45,777 bases of DNA from Planctomycetaceae bacterium. GTDB taxonomy: Bacteria; Planctomycetota; Planctomycetia; Planctomycetales; Planctomycetaceae. Location: NCBI GenBank assembly GCA_024742875.1, contig JANSXP010000056.1:1-45777 (forward strand), written 5' to 3'. The notes beneath the pieces are model-generated. The model did no database searches, was not told the origin of the DNA, and saw nothing but the letters and a program-made list of their open reading frames with translations. A program made the translations under genes and the position numbers. Every line of letters begins with the position of its first letter. Position 1 is the stretch's first letter. Below, piece after piece: positions 7,873-17,803 of this stretch.

Positions 7873-9831
7873 TCATTCACCGGCCCTTAACTTTGCCAGC
7901 TCGATTTGCCACGTTTTGGCAGCTGTCTGGTCACCCAGCTCCTGACACGTGCTCGACAGTTGTTCCAGCACGTGAGCCAGCCGCCGCTGCCGCACCACTT
8001 CCGGGATCTGATCACGAAACTGCGACAGCCCGTTCCAGGCAATCGTCAGGTCCGTGCGGGCAGACTCCCGATCTTCCAAACCAAGACTGGCATCTGCACG
8101 CTGGGCGTACGCGAAAAATAATCGCCAGTCGTCAGAATCGATGTTTTTCCGGATGTCGATTTCCCGACGAGCGTAGTCCTGAGCCTGTTCAAAATTCTGC
8201 CGCACCAGCGCCACCGTCGTGAGCACCGACAACGTGACCGCATTAGTGCCCTGTTTCAGCGATTCGTCAAAATCCAGAACGCCCCCCGCTCCGGTGAGCA
8301 TCGCTTCTGATTCCGGACTGAGAAAAAGCTGCAGGTTGTCTTCCACCTGATCCAGCATCGACAGATTGCCCGCCACATCGGCGACCGCGCTGGACGCCGC
8401 CAGCGTGGTGCTCATGGGTTTCACCAGCTTGATCGTATCCGCCAATCCCCGTGAAAGCCGCGGAGAACTGTCGATGGTCTGCCGCAGTGCCTGCCATGTT
8501 GACTCTTCCTGCACCACCTCCGCTTTGGCCTGCTTGCGGTCTTCCGCCTGCAGCAGACCAATCAACACTTCGCGGAAGACCTCGATGGCCACCGACCCTT
8601 CCATACTTTCCAGCCGGGCCTTCCGGGCAGACGCCTGCGCCAGCTTCTCCAGTTCCTGCGCCTGCCTGAGCGCCTCTTCCATTTCCGAACGCGCCGCAAT
8701 CGCGTCCCGTTCAGAATTGGCCGCGTTGATCGCCTGACTGATACTGATCGCTGTCGTGGCAACCAGCACGCACAAAAACGCGGCCGCCACTCCCACGGCC
8801 ATCACATGCTTGCGCAAAAACTTCTGCATGCGATACGAGGCCGAAGGCGGCCGTGCTTCAATCGGCTCCTTTGCCAGAAACCGCTGCATGTCGTCCGCCA
8901 GATCACTGCAAGTGCCGTATCGCCGCGAGCGATCTTTCTCCAGGGCCTTCATGGCAATCCAGTCCAGGTCCCCCTTGAGTGTCTGGCTCAGCCGCCGCGG
9001 ATCCAGCCGGCGATGTTTCGAAATCCCCGGCAGCCGATCCCCCGATTCACTCAATCGAGAACTGGGTCTCGGCGGATCATCTTCGCGAATAATCCGCAGC
9101 ACCTGATCAAATGCCCGCTCCCTGACCGTTTGCCGTTGCAGTGGTGTGGAGCCCGTCAGCAGTTCATACATCAGCACGCCCAGCGAATACACGTCCGTTC
9201 GCGTGTCCACATCCAGCGCGTTCATCTCCGCCTGTTCGGGAGACATATACTCCAGCGTGCCCACCACTTGACCAAACTGAGTGAACATCGTTCGCTCAGT
9301 CAATCGCTGCTGCAGCGCCTTAGCCAGCCCGAAGTCAATCACCTTGGGCACCGGCACGCCATCATACAGCGTCACCAGAATATTCGACGGCTTGATGTCC
9401 CGATGAATAATCCCCTTCTGATGCGCATGCTGTATCGCATGGCACACGGGGATCAAAAGCTGCAGACGATCCTGCAGTGTCAGCTGATTGCGATCACAGT
9501 AATCCGTGATCGGAATGCCCTGCACGAGCTCCATTACAAAATACGGACGCTCATCCTCAGTCGTGCCAGCGTCCAGCACCCGGGCGATATTCTGATGATC
9601 CATCATCGCCAGTGCCTGCCGCTCCGCCTCAAACCGAGCGATCACCTGACGCGAATCCATCCCCGCCTTGATCAGCTTCAACGCCACCCGACGACGGACC
9701 GGCTCCTGCTGCTCCGCCATGTAAACCGATCCCATACCGCCTTCACCCAATGGCTGCAGCAGCTTGTACGGCCCCACGGTCTCCTGACCAAAGTCCGCCT
9801 CCGGATCAATAAACGTATCAGCATCACTCAT
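7873..9831 (-). CDS. Membrane-anchored Ser/Thr protein kinase (PknB/Hanks type)
   Basis: 652 residues from the ATG at 9831; a TTG at 9861 is in frame and closer to a GGGAGG site, so the start is uncertain by ten codons. Kinase domain about 22-320: glycine loop [10 protein letters not shown] (28-37), ATP lysine in VALKLIK (Lys52), catalytic loop HRDIKPSN (Asp145), DFG (166-168) and SPEQ. One transmembrane helix lies at about 343-366, followed by a coiled-coil-like stretch (370-410) and a helical C-terminal half with TPR-like spacing that may be the sensor or partner-binding part. It probably phosphorylates cytosolic targets in response to an envelope signal. It lies upstream of the Deg-type protease on the same strand. 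Confidence 0.93.
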   Translation of the reverse strand: MSDADTFIDPEADFGQETVGPYKLLQPLGEGGMGSVYMAEQQEPVRRRVALKLIKAGMDSRQVIARFEAERQALAMMDHQNIARVLDAGTTEDERPYFVMELVQGIPITDYCDRNQLTLQDRLQLLIPVCHAIQHAHQKGIIHRDIKPSNILVTLYDGVPVPKVIDFGLAKALQQRLTERTMFTQFGQVVGTLEYMSPEQAEMNALDVDTRTDVYSLGVLMYELLTGSTPLQRQTVRERAFDQVLRIIREDDPPRPSSRLSESGDRLPGISKHRRLDPRRLSQTLKGDLDWIAMKALEKDRSRRYGTCSDLADDMQRFLAKEPIEARPPSASYRMQKFLRKHVMAVGVAAAFLCVLVATTAISISQAINAANSERDAIAARSEMEEALRQAQELEKLAQASARKARLESMEGSVAIEVFREVLIGLLQAEDRKQAKAEVVQEESTWQALRQTIDSSPRLSRGLADTIKLVKPMSTTLAASSAVADVAGNLSMLDQVEDNLQLFLSPESEAMLTGAGGVLDFDESLKQGTNAVTLSVLTTVALVRQNFEQAQDYARREIDIRKNIDSDDWRLFFAYAQRADASLGLEDRESARTDLTIAWNGLSQFRDQIPEVVRQRRLAHVLEQLSSTCQELGDQTAAKTWQIELAKLRAGE

Positions 9832-9867
9832 CCCGTAAGTATGACACCCACCTCCCACCAATTCCAG

Positions 9868-10431
9868 CCGGCCGCGATGCCGCGGCGGGCGGTGGCGTGG
9901 GATGGTCGATACTGCGTGGATCGTCCCGGCGCCGAGTCGCTCCGCGTTGCTGCGCTATCGACAATCGGGGTAGCACCGCGCCTGAACCGGGACCCAGCGG
10001 GTAGGGGGCGCGATACCGCGGCGGGCGCTGGCGTGGGGTGGTGGATGCTGCGTGGATCCGAGCGTGGGCCATTCGCAGACGAGCGTGAATGCGCAGGCGG
10101 AAGTGAGCACAGCGAACCTCGGCAAGTCCGGGATGACACGCCAGGCGGTCTCGCGAGTCTGCAGTCCAGCCGACACAGAAGCATGCCCCGCGGGCTGACC
10201 AAGCGCGGTGCCACGCCTCATGTCGATAACACAGCAACGCGTTTCGGTGCAGCGACGTCACATTTCCATCGAACATCCACGCCCTTGCCCGCCCCGGTCC
10301 AGACGCGGTGCTACCCCGATTGTCGATAGCGCAGCAACGCGGAGCGACTCGGCGCAGAGATTCGCCACAAAGAGTGGACACCAGCTGCGCAGCAGCGGCC
10401 CACGTCATCGCCTGCCGCGGCGTCGCGGCCG
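9868..10431. repeat. Intergenic repeat block 3: large inverted arrangement
   Basis: Two forward copies (about 9871-9980 and 10008-10070) and two reversed copies (about 10203-10290 and 10304-10429) surround about 130 bases of other sequence. Terminal hairpins are at 9871-9886 (GCCGCGATGCCGCGGC) and 10414-10429 (GCCGCGGCGTCGCGGC). The segments 9929-9980 and 10304-10355 are perfect inverted repeats of 52 bases. The left end is 40 bases from the kinase start; the right end is five bases from the SulP stop codon. The inner 10071-10200 holds nothing recognisable. Confidence 0.9.
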
Positions 10432-10433
10432 GG

Positions 10434-12077
10434 TTAGGCGAGTCGGTCGGTGGCGACGTGGTAGTGGGGGTCTTCGGAGACGTTGATTTCGACGAGGTCC
10501 CCGGCTTTATCCAGGAGTCGTCGGCATTCGGGGCTGAGGTGGGTGAGGTGCAGACGTTTGCCGCAGCCTTCGTATTTTTCGGCCAGCCAGTTGATGGCTT
10601 CGAGGCCGGACTGGTCGTAGACGCGGCTGTAGTAGAAGTCGATGACGACGTCGTCAGGGTCTTCGTTGACGTTGAACATCTCTTTGAAGGAGGAGACGGA
10701 GGCAAAGAAGAGGGGACCGTGGAGCTGGTAGATGCGGCTGCCGAATTCGTTGTATTTGGAGTCCGCACCGATGTGCGTGGCGTGCTGCCATGCGAAGACG
10801 AGGGCGGAGACGATGACACCGAGGATGACGGCTGAGGCCAGGTCGTGCATGAAGACGGTGTAGCCGGCGACCAGGACCATGACGAACATGTCGCTGCGGG
10901 GCATGCGTTTGAACATTCGCAAAGACGCCCATTCGAAGGTTCCGATGACCACCATGAACATCACACCGACCAGGGCCGCCATGGGAATCTGGACGATCCA
11001 TGGGCCCAGGAACAGAACGAACATCAGCAGGCAGACAGCGGCCGTGATGCCGGAGAGACGTCCGCGACCGCCGGAGTTGACGTTAATGAGGGACTGTCCA
11101 ATCATGGCACAGCCTCCCATCCCGCCAAACAAGCCGCAGATGACGTTGGCGGTTCCCTGGCCAATGCACTCACGGTTGCCCTGACCACGGGTTTCTGTGA
11201 TTTCGTCAATGAGGGTCAGGGTCATGAGAGACTCGATCAGCCCGACGCCGCACAGGACGATGGCGTAAGGAAAGATGATGGCGAGCGTGTCCCAGTTGAA
11301 GGGGGCCGGCGTGTAGGCGAGGAAGAACGGGACGGGCAGTCCGCCGTCGATGCGTCCGGCCTGCTCGATGGCTTCGGCGGACAGCGGCGTTCCGGCGGCG
11401 GAGGCGACAGCCTGAGCTTTGGTTTTGAGCATGTCGCCAACGGTTGCCAGTGCGTGGTCACTGCTGTCGGAATTGGCGCTGTGATTGACGGCGAGTGACA
11501 GGAACGTGACAACGAGGATCGCGGCCAGGGAGGCGGGCACGGCTTTGGTAAATTTGGGCAGCAGCCAGATGATGCTCATGGTCAGCAGCACCATGAACAG
11601 CATGAGGACCAGTGGCCAGCCCTGCAGGAAGGCGAGCGATCCGTCGGTAGCCAGTCGCGTTTTGAAGCTGTCGATCTGTGCCAGTCCGATGACGATGGCC
11701 AGGCCGTTGACAAAGCCCAGCATCACGGGATGGGGCACCATGCGGATGAGCTTGCCCAGACGCAGCAGACCGATGCCAATCTGCAGCAGTCCGCAGAGGA
11801 TGACGGTGGGAAACAGATAGGTGACGCCGTGCTGAGCGACGAGCGCGACCACGACGACGGCCATGGCGCCGGTGGCACCGGAAATCATGCCGGGGCGACC
11901 ACCCACGACGGCGGAAATCAGTCCGATGAAGAACGCGGAGTACAGTCCGATCAGGGGCGAGACGCCGGCGACGAAGGCAAACGCGATCGCTTCGGGCACC
12001 AGGGCGAGTGCCACGGTCAGACCAGACAGAACGTCATCTTTGACGGACGCTGTCCGACGACGAAAAAAATCGAGCAT
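10434..12077 (-). CDS. SulP family inorganic anion transporter with STAS domain
   Basis: 547 residues. The N-terminal domain has the SulP signature: [20 protein letters not shown] at about 14-33, then many membrane segments to about residue 415, including [20 protein letters not shown] (about 312-331). The C-terminal STAS domain (about 440-530) contains [11 protein letters not shown], which keeps the Ser of the DxSGL motif. Members carry sulfate, bicarbonate or other anions; the substrate cannot be fixed from sequence. It is a single gene; a repeat element begins five bases after its TAA stop. Confidence 0.92.
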   Translation of the reverse strand: MLDFFRRRTASVKDDVLSGLTVALALVPEAIAFAFVAGVSPLIGLYSAFFIGLISAVVGGRPGMISGATGAMAVVVVALVAQHGVTYLFPTVILCGLLQIGIGLLRLGKLIRMVPHPVMLGFVNGLAIVIGLAQIDSFKTRLATDGSLAFLQGWPLVLMLFMVLLTMSIIWLLPKFTKAVPASLAAILVVTFLSLAVNHSANSDSSDHALATVGDMLKTKAQAVASAAGTPLSAEAIEQAGRIDGGLPVPFFLAYTPAPFNWDTLAIIFPYAIVLCGVGLIESLMTLTLIDEITETRGQGNRECIGQGTANVICGLFGGMGGCAMIGQSLINVNSGGRGRLSGITAAVCLLMFVLFLGPWIVQIPMAALVGVMFMVVIGTFEWASLRMFKRMPRSDMFVMVLVAGYTVFMHDLASAVILGVIVSALVFAWQHATHIGADSKYNEFGSRIYQLHGPLFFASVSSFKEMFNVNEDPDDVVIDFYYSRVYDQSGLEAINWLAEKYEGCGKRLHLTHLSPECRRLLDKAGDLVEINVSEDPHYHVATDRLA

Positions 12078-12337
12078 GTCAGTTCCGAAGTATGGCTCCG
12101 CAGTGGAGCAGGGTGGTCAGATCAAGACCGAAAGACCGGCCGGACCACGGGAGGGAGGGTCGGGGACCAGTGGCGTCCTGCGGATGAGAGACCGCGGCGC
12201 TCACTTACGCGCCGGAACTATAGTGCACGTTTTGCCTGCCGCAACGAGTCTTTTTCGGCTTCACCAATCCTTGACCAGAAATCCGCCGTCGGTTCGTCGT
12301 CGTGAGACCGAATTCGTTGATTTGAGAATCGATCACG

Positions 12338-12365
12338 CCAAATCCCCATTTTTCTTGGGATTTGG
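12338..12365. other. Perfect 9-bp hairpin
   Basis: CCAAATCCC at 12338-12346 pairs with GGGATTTGG at 12357-12365 across a ten-base loop. There is no T run after it on either strand, so it is not a classical terminator. Role unknown; could be a transcript 3' structure of the gene at 12457-13887. Confidence 0.5.
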
Positions 12366-12409
12366 TTCGGAAAACCGGCACGATCAGCGCCCCTGTGGAG
12401 AACCGAAAG

Positions 12410-12445
12410 TGGGGCCACTTTGTGGGGCCACAAATGCGGGGCCAC
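12410..12445. repeat. Three iterated GTGGGGCCAC boxes
   Basis: GTGGGGCCAC occurs at 12410-12419 and 12422-12431, and GCGGGGCCAC at 12436-12445. Spacing between starts is 12 and 14 bases. They lie 12 bases beyond the stop codon of the minus-strand gene at 12457. Confidence 0.6.
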
Positions 12446-12456
12446 GTCGGCAGGCC

Positions 12457-13887
12457 TCAGGGCAACGCGGGCGGTACGGGAACCGGATCGATCGGAGCGG
12501 GTTCCGGGTCAGCGAGGGTCTCGACAGCGACCGCGGGAGCGGGCTGCGAGTTGTCGGCATCCTGTCGAGGCCGGGGATCGGCTGGCCCGATGCGTTCTGT
12601 CGGTTCGACGGGGGGCAGGGCGATCAGTCCGGACACTTCGGCCCGTGGCTGATGCATGGGTTCCGCGGGGGGAACCAGTGGCTCGGCGATCTCCTGCTGC
12701 GAGGTCGCTGACTGTGTGCTGGTCCGGTCGTCCGCTGCGGCCAGCAACGGGGTGGCCACTTCCGTGGTCGCCGTTGAATCCTGTGTCACACGAAACTGAG
12801 AGACAGCGGTGGCTCGCAGGCCATCGGCGGCAGGCGTGGTCGACGACACCGCACGGTCCTCCGCGTTGAGTTCGCTGGCGGCTGTGGCAATCTGATCCAT
12901 CACGGCCTGGGGAGTCACCACAACCGGCACAATGGGCACATGCTGTTTCACATGCTGCATGGAGGAAGCAAAGTTCCGGAACTGCTGAGACATGTGAAGT
13001 ACGGCCGCCGTTTCGCTCGGTGGCTGACGCAGGGCCGTGTTGACGCCGTACGGTCGCAAACCTCGAGAGACACGGACAAGTTCGGTGCGACGGTTGGCCG
13101 GCACACCGTCCAGTCGGGCGGCCACTTCAGAAATCCACTGAGGATCCTTTTGCCCCGCCTGAGACATCATGCGAGCGTACAAAGACACTTCAAAGACGTT
13201 GCGATCCAGAATGGAATTGGTAATGCGAGAGGCCAGCCGGGCGATGGTTTCAATGGCGGCCGAGTGAAAGTGCACGAAGGTTTCGACCTGCTGATTGACG
13301 AGGATCTCGCCTTTGGTGTTGCGAACAAAACGATACCGCAGCCAAACCAGTGCGGAGGCGTTTATACTGCTGGGCAGCACCGGGCTGTTGTAGCGTCCTT
13401 CCACAATGAACAGGCACTGATTGGCGTCTCTCCACAGTACATCGGCGATGCCGTCGGAGCCGTCTGCTGCGCTGGCTTCGTACTCGAAGCGGCTCTTCTG
13501 TGACATCTGCAGCTTTGAGATCCCCATGGCGCGCCACGTACTGACCGCCACATCCGGGTGGTTGATCAGATACTGGTACATGTTGGGATCGACGGGATAC
13601 TGCAACGACGGCATCCGCCGGTACTGCGAAGTGTTCGCCAGGATGCGGGAAGCTCGGTCACGAGCGCCTGGCGACATCTGGGGGTAGGGGAGTCGCTGAC
13701 GTGACCACGCCATGACGTCTTTGTCTGACGTGGCTTCGGCCAGCACACGCACGCCCACTTTCTGAGCGAGCACGGCCAGATCCTGAGCCGTGGCGGTCGA
13801 TGCCGCGTGTGTGCAGACCAGGCTCAGTGCGAGCGCAGTCATTCTGCGAAACAATAGACGCATAGAACGTCCCTGTTTTTTCCCCAT
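12457..13887 (-). CDS. Exported protein of unknown function
   Basis: 476 residues from the ATG at 13887, which has AAGGAG about 12 bases upstream; the frame stays open 49 codons further but that part lacks coding character. The N-terminus (KKQGRSMRLLFRR, then MTALALSLVCTHAAS and TATAQ) is a signal peptide. Residues about 30-320 form a mixed domain with no motif I recognise (WSRQRLPYPQMS, NQCLFIVEGRYNSP, VWLRYRFVRNTKGEILVN). The last 130 residues are rich in Pro, Ala, Glu and Thr and end in a proline-repeat tail, probably disordered. A periplasmic or surface location is likely. No partner gene is evident. Confidence 0.7.
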   Translation of the reverse strand: MGKKQGRSMRLLFRRMTALALSLVCTHAASTATAQDLAVLAQKVGVRVLAEATSDKDVMAWSRQRLPYPQMSPGARDRASRILANTSQYRRMPSLQYPVDPNMYQYLINHPDVAVSTWRAMGISKLQMSQKSRFEYEASAADGSDGIADVLWRDANQCLFIVEGRYNSPVLPSSINASALVWLRYRFVRNTKGEILVNQQVETFVHFHSAAIETIARLASRITNSILDRNVFEVSLYARMMSQAGQKDPQWISEVAARLDGVPANRRTELVRVSRGLRPYGVNTALRQPPSETAAVLHMSQQFRNFASSMQHVKQHVPIVPVVVTPQAVMDQIATAASELNAEDRAVSSTTPAADGLRATAVSQFRVTQDSTATTEVATPLLAAADDRTSTQSATSQQEIAEPLVPPAEPMHQPRAEVSGLIALPPVEPTERIGPADPRPRQDADNSQPAPAVAVETLADPEPAPIDPVPVPPALP

Positions 13888-14463
13888 GACGACTTCCACT
13901 CCTTCTGTCGTCTGCCAATCGCCCCCGTCAACCTGCACAACTGCCAGTGGCCCGCAGATGCCAATCGTCTGCGATGTCCCGGACGCCCATCCGTGGAAAT
14001 TCGCAACAGGTTGAATAAATGCCCGTTCTGCCAACGCACAACAGGCAAGTAGAGTTTCGGAATAAGTAAACCTGAACGGTCAGCGGAAAGGTGTCGGTCG
14101 GGCAAAAACTCCACCGTGCCGCGACGATCAGGGACGCCAGTCGGCAGAAAGTGCAGACATGCGGGTGTTGTCGAGGGACTCTGCAAAAGGGAGCCGGACA
14201 AAGGCGGAAACTGGGATTGCACAGTGTCGCACTCGAAAAATGACTCATGCGGCTGCGAATCCGCAGCGGGATGAGTCCCGGCCGTCATCCGCATCACGAT
14301 CGATGCCCCGTGCAAGCCGGTCAAACGAACCGGCCCTGCGCTCGGCGGACGCGTCAAAAAATGGAAGCCGCTGACGACGGGGAACGCACGCGCTTCGTGG
14401 TTTCTTCCGACACGTCCGGGCGGTTACACTAAGCGCCCCGCCTGCAAAAAGAGAAAGACGCTC
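13888..14463. other. 576-base divergent intergenic region
   Basis: Between the exported protein (minus) and the DUF1501 gene (plus). I see no convincing gene. A small inverted repeat (GCCGGT at 14316-14321, ACCGGC at 14329-14334) is the only structure noted. Frames on the minus strand here have no family-like sequence. Confidence 0.55.
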
Positions 14464-15948
14464 ATGGATCCCCTCCAGCAACACCGCCTCGCCGAAACCC
14501 GTCGCCATTTTTTTACCCAGGGCAGTCTGGGACTCGGCACCGCCGCACTGGCCAGCCTGACCGGCGGCCGTTCACTGGCCGGCCCATCAGACACCCCGGC
14601 CGCCAGCGGCGGATCTCTGGCCACCGGAGAAGTGCCCGCCTATCTGAACAAGTATGCGCCCAAAGCCAAACGGGCCATCTGGCTGTTTATGGCGGGCGCT
14701 CCGTGTCAGCAGGACATGTTCGACTACAAGCCGAAGATGGAGGGCATGTTCGACAAAGACCTGCCAGAGTCCATTCGCAATGGTCAGCGACTGACCACAA
14801 TGACCTCCGGGCAGAAACGTTTTCCCATCGCTCCGTCAAAGTTCAAGTTTGAACAGTACGGCAAATCGGGCGCATGGATCAGTGAACTGCTGCCGCACAC
14901 GGCAAAGATGGCAGACGATTTGTGCATTGTGCGTTCGATGCATACGGAAGCCATTAACCATGACCCGGCCATCACCTACATCACCACCGGTTCGCAGTTA
15001 CCCGGCCGTCCCAGTCTGGGGGCGTGGCTCAGTTATGGTTTGGGCACACTCAACAAAGATCTGCCCTCGTTTATGGTGATGACGCCCACGTGGAGCGGCA
15101 AGCAGGGCGCGCAAGCGCTGTACAACCGTCTGTGGGGCGCCGGTTTTCTGCCCAGTCGGCTGTCGGGGGTGGCGCTGCGGCGCACGGGCGATCCGGTTCT
15201 GTATCTGTCCAATCCGGACGGCGTGAGTCCGGCGGCCAGACGCCGCATGCTGGATCGCCTGGCCGAAATGAATCAGCAAACGCTCGACCGTCTGGGAGAT
15301 CCGGAAACGCAGACCCGCATCGCGCAGTATGAAATGGCGTTCAAGATGCAGACTTCGATGCCGGATTTGATGAACATCACGGGCGAGCCCAAACACGTGC
15401 TTGAGATGTACGGTCCGGAAGCCACCAAACAGGGGACGTTTGCGGCCAGTTGCCTGTTGGCGCGACGGATGCTGGAACGCGATGTCCGTTTTGTGCAGAT
15501 CTTCCACCGTGGCTGGGATCAGCACGGCAATGTGGCGGGCGCTTTGCCAGGTCAGTGCCGTGATATTGATCAGCCGTCGTGGGCGCTGGTGCAGGATTTG
15601 AAGGAACGCGGACTGCTGGAAGACACACTGGTGATCTGGGGTGGCGAGTTTGGCCGCACGGTTTACTGTCAGGGCAAGTTGAGTCGGGAGAATTACGGCC
15701 GCGATCATCATCCCCGCTGCTTCACGATCTGGATGGCAGGCGCCGGCATCAAGCCGGGCATGGTGTACGGAGCGACGGATGATTTCAGCTACAACATCAC
15801 CGAAAACCCGGTTCACATTCACGACCTGAATGCGACAATTTTGCAGCAGCTGGGCATCGATCACGAACGGCTGACGGCACGATTCCAGGGACGCGACTTC
15901 CGACTCACCGATGTCCACGGTGAGATCATCGAAGACATCCTGGCGTAA
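14464..15948 (+). CDS. DUF1501 family protein (sulfatase-like fold, Tat-exported)
   Basis: 494 residues. The N-terminus has a twin-arginine signal ([20 protein letters not shown], Arg13-Arg14). The mature part follows the DUF1501 pattern: [20 protein letters not shown] (about 67-86), [45 protein letters not shown] and [19 protein letters not shown]. The fold is related to alkaline phosphatase/sulfatase, and these proteins are abundant in planctomycetes with unknown substrate. The usual partner, a DUF1549/DUF1553 cytochrome-type gene directly upstream, is absent: the upstream neighbour is unrelated and on the other strand. The small acyl-carrier-like gene follows after 23 bases and may be co-transcribed. 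Confidence 0.92.
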   Translation: MDPLQQHRLAETRRHFFTQGSLGLGTAALASLTGGRSLAGPSDTPAASGGSLATGEVPAYLNKYAPKAKRAIWLFMAGAPCQQDMFDYKPKMEGMFDKDLPESIRNGQRLTTMTSGQKRFPIAPSKFKFEQYGKSGAWISELLPHTAKMADDLCIVRSMHTEAINHDPAITYITTGSQLPGRPSLGAWLSYGLGTLNKDLPSFMVMTPTWSGKQGAQALYNRLWGAGFLPSRLSGVALRRTGDPVLYLSNPDGVSPAARRRMLDRLAEMNQQTLDRLGDPETQTRIAQYEMAFKMQTSMPDLMNITGEPKHVLEMYGPEATKQGTFAASCLLARRMLERDVRFVQIFHRGWDQHGNVAGALPGQCRDIDQPSWALVQDLKERGLLEDTLVIWGGEFGRTVYCQGKLSRENYGRDHHPRCFTIWMAGAGIKPGMVYGATDDFSYNITENPVHIHDLNATILQQLGIDHERLTARFQGRDFRLTDVHGEIIEDILA

Positions 15949-15971
15949 GCCGATTCCGACAGGAGAGGAAA

Positions 15972-16214
15972 ATGGAACTCGCGATTCTGGTGGCCGCTGG
16001 ATTTTGGGCGGCCCTGTTGTGGAATGTGGTCAGGATTCCGACAGGCTCGGGGCGATTTTCCCATGTCACCGAAGAACAGTTTTTGTCTGCTATCCCCGAA
16101 GCCAACCCGGAGATTGCGTTGAAAGTGCGGTCGATCGTCTCCGAGCAGCTGGACGTGCCGCTGGACGAGATCCATCCGGACTCGCACTTTATCGATGACC
16201 TGAAGTGCGACTGA
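15972..16214 (+). CDS. Membrane-anchored acyl-carrier-like protein, truncated before the active Ser
   Basis: 80 residues, with GGAGAGGAA just before the ATG. Residues 1-20 form a hydrophobic helix. Residues about 48-80 (ALKVRSIVSEQLDVPLDEIH, then PDSHFIDDLKCD) match helix I and loop I of acyl carrier proteins. In that family DLGxDSL follows, whose Ser carries the phosphopantetheine arm; here the protein stops (TGA) right after KCD, so Ser and helices II-IV are missing. No continuation with carrier-protein character was found in the other two frames. It may be a relic, a nonsense or frameshift product, or a natural short variant. It follows the DUF1501 gene by 23 bases. Confidence 0.6.
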   Translation: MELAILVAAGFWAALLWNVVRIPTGSGRFSHVTEEQFLSAIPEANPEIALKVRSIVSEQLDVPLDEIHPDSHFIDDLKCD

Positions 16215-16390
16215 ACGGCCGCGAGAAACCCTGGCTGTAGAATGCTGGCGGCTGCTGTTCATTGAGGGCCGGTCGAGTGCAGGCGACAATCACACGGGGA
16301 ACGTTCGCATGCTGGGCATCCTGATTGCTGAGTTTCGATTAACGCGGTTTCGAACAACGGGGTTTTCAAAAGACCTGATACACTGAGTTG

Positions 16391-17803
16391 ATGGAATCTG
16401 CCGCCCCCCTATCGTCTCGCCAAACCTCAGACACAGAATCGCCCCCGGGAGAGTCGTTTCATCTTTCTTCACTGACGTTTCTGGTGGTGGCCAGCATGAT
16501 CGGCACGGGCGTGTTCACCACGTCCGGTTTCACGCTGGGAGCCGTCGGCAGCGTGAGCAACGTGATGCTGTGCTGGGTGCTCGGCGGTGTGATTGCCATC
16601 TGCGGGGCCGTGGGATACGGCCAGTTGGCATCCGTCATGCCCCAGTCCGGCGGCGAGTATTTGTTTCTCAGCCGTCACGTTCACCCTCTGGCCGGATTTC
16701 TGGGCGGCTGGATTTCGCTGGTGGCTGGCTTCAGCGGTGCAGTGGCCCTGTCGGCCGTCGCCTTTGAGCAGTATGCCGTCCCGGATTCCCTGCGGCCCGC
16801 CTGGTTGCCCGCTGACAGCGTGGCGATTGCTCTCATCATCTTTTTTGGCGCTGTTCACGCACTGCATGTTCGCCGGGGCACCTGGCTGCAGGACGTGGTG
16901 GTCGTGGTGAAGCTGTTGGCGCTGATGGCTTTTCTGGTGATTGTGGCGGTCGTCGCCCCCACTCACGATTGGCACATCGCTCCCGCGCAGCCTCCTGCCG
17001 CCGGTGCAGATCTGGTGTATGCCGTGGCCACGTCGCTGGTGTGGATCTCGCTGAGCTTTGCTGGATTCAATGCGGCCGTGTACGTGGCGGGAGAATCGCG
17101 GCAGGCGGCCCGCAATGTGCCACGAGCCCTGCTGTGGGGCACCGGCCTGGTCACCGTGTTCTATCTGGTGCTGAACTTTGTGTTTGTGGCCGCGACACCG
17201 GCCGACGACATCCGCTGGCAGGAGCCGGTGGCCGCCATCGCCGCGCGGGCGATCGCCGGAGAGCGTCTGGAACTGATGATTCGCGTGGTGGTTTCTCTGG
17301 GGCTGGCCACGTCGATTTCCGGGATGGTGATGTCGGGGCCCCGTGTTTACGCCCGCATGGCAGATGACGGCGTGTTCCCGCGGCGTTTTTGTCCTCAGGA
17401 CGGTCGCTTCTCCCACAGCGTCATGCTGCAGTGTGCCATTTCCATCGGGCTGATTCTCATCCAGCGGGCATTGATCACCGCCGGATACAGCTCCAGTTCG
17501 CTGCTGGGACTGCTCAAGTATCTGGGAACGACCCTGTCTCTGTCATCAGCCTGCTGTGTGCTGACGCTGTTTCTGCCGTCGGTGTATCAGAAACTGCCGT
17601 CCCGCAACCTGCTGCGAACGAGCATGAGTTTGCTTTATGCAGTGGCCACGATCGCCAGCGTGGTGCTGATGACGATTTCCCATCAGGAGAATGGCCAGTC
17701 ACGGGGCATCTGGCATCTGACCGGAGTATCGCTTACCGTCATCAGCGGGTTGATCGCCTGGAAACTGATCCGGCCCCAGGTGTCGGACGCAAAAAGACGG
17801 TGA
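16391..17803 (+). CDS. APC family amino acid permease
   Basis: 470 residues from the ATG at 16391 (a TTG directly before it is less likely). About 12 hydrophobic segments. The first carries the APC signature VVASMIGTGVFTTSGF (about 33-48), where the broken helix binds the substrate's backbone; YGQLASVMPQSGGEYLFLSR (about 77-96) is the conserved loop after TM2. Related proteins import amino acids with a cation or exchange them; the substrate cannot be named. It stands alone between two gaps; the inner membrane is its site. Confidence 0.9.
   Translation: MESAAPLSSRQTSDTESPPGESFHLSSLTFLVVASMIGTGVFTTSGFTLGAVGSVSNVMLCWVLGGVIAICGAVGYGQLASVMPQSGGEYLFLSRHVHPLAGFLGGWISLVAGFSGAVALSAVAFEQYAVPDSLRPAWLPADSVAIALIIFFGAVHALHVRRGTWLQDVVVVVKLLALMAFLVIVAVVAPTHDWHIAPAQPPAAGADLVYAVATSLVWISLSFAGFNAAVYVAGESRQAARNVPRALLWGTGLVTVFYLVLNFVFVAATPADDIRWQEPVAAIAARAIAGERLELMIRVVVSLGLATSISGMVMSGPRVYARMADDGVFPRRFCPQDGRFSHSVMLQCAISIGLILIQRALITAGYSSSSLLGLLKYLGTTLSLSSACCVLTLFLPSVYQKLPSRNLLRTSMSLLYAVATIASVVLMTISHQENGQSRGIWHLTGVSLTVISGLIAWKLIRPQVSDAKRR

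Larger units (their letters stand above)
12078..12456. other. 379-base gap between SulP and the next minus-strand gene
   Basis: Holds the upstream region of the SulP gene and the 3' flank of the next gene. Two structures are listed separately: a hairpin at 12338-12365 and three short direct repeats at 12410-12445. No gene is convincing; a 75-codon minus-strand frame at 12218-12445 overlaps both structures and was not accepted. Confidence 0.6.

Noticed and set aside
8806..10329. 507-codon plus-strand open frame
   Set aside because: It is antisense to the kinase gene and runs into the repeat block; composition is His/Arg/Gln-rich and no domain is seen. The kinase frame on the other strand has all Hanks motifs.
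12218..12445. 75-codon minus-strand open frame
   Set aside because: Overlaps the hairpin and the iterated boxes, lacks a ribosome site and shows no family features. Some phrases look protein-like, so it is not fully excluded.
13839..14357. 172-codon minus-strand frame in the divergent gap
   Set aside because: Overlaps the start of the exported protein gene in another frame and reads as random sequence.
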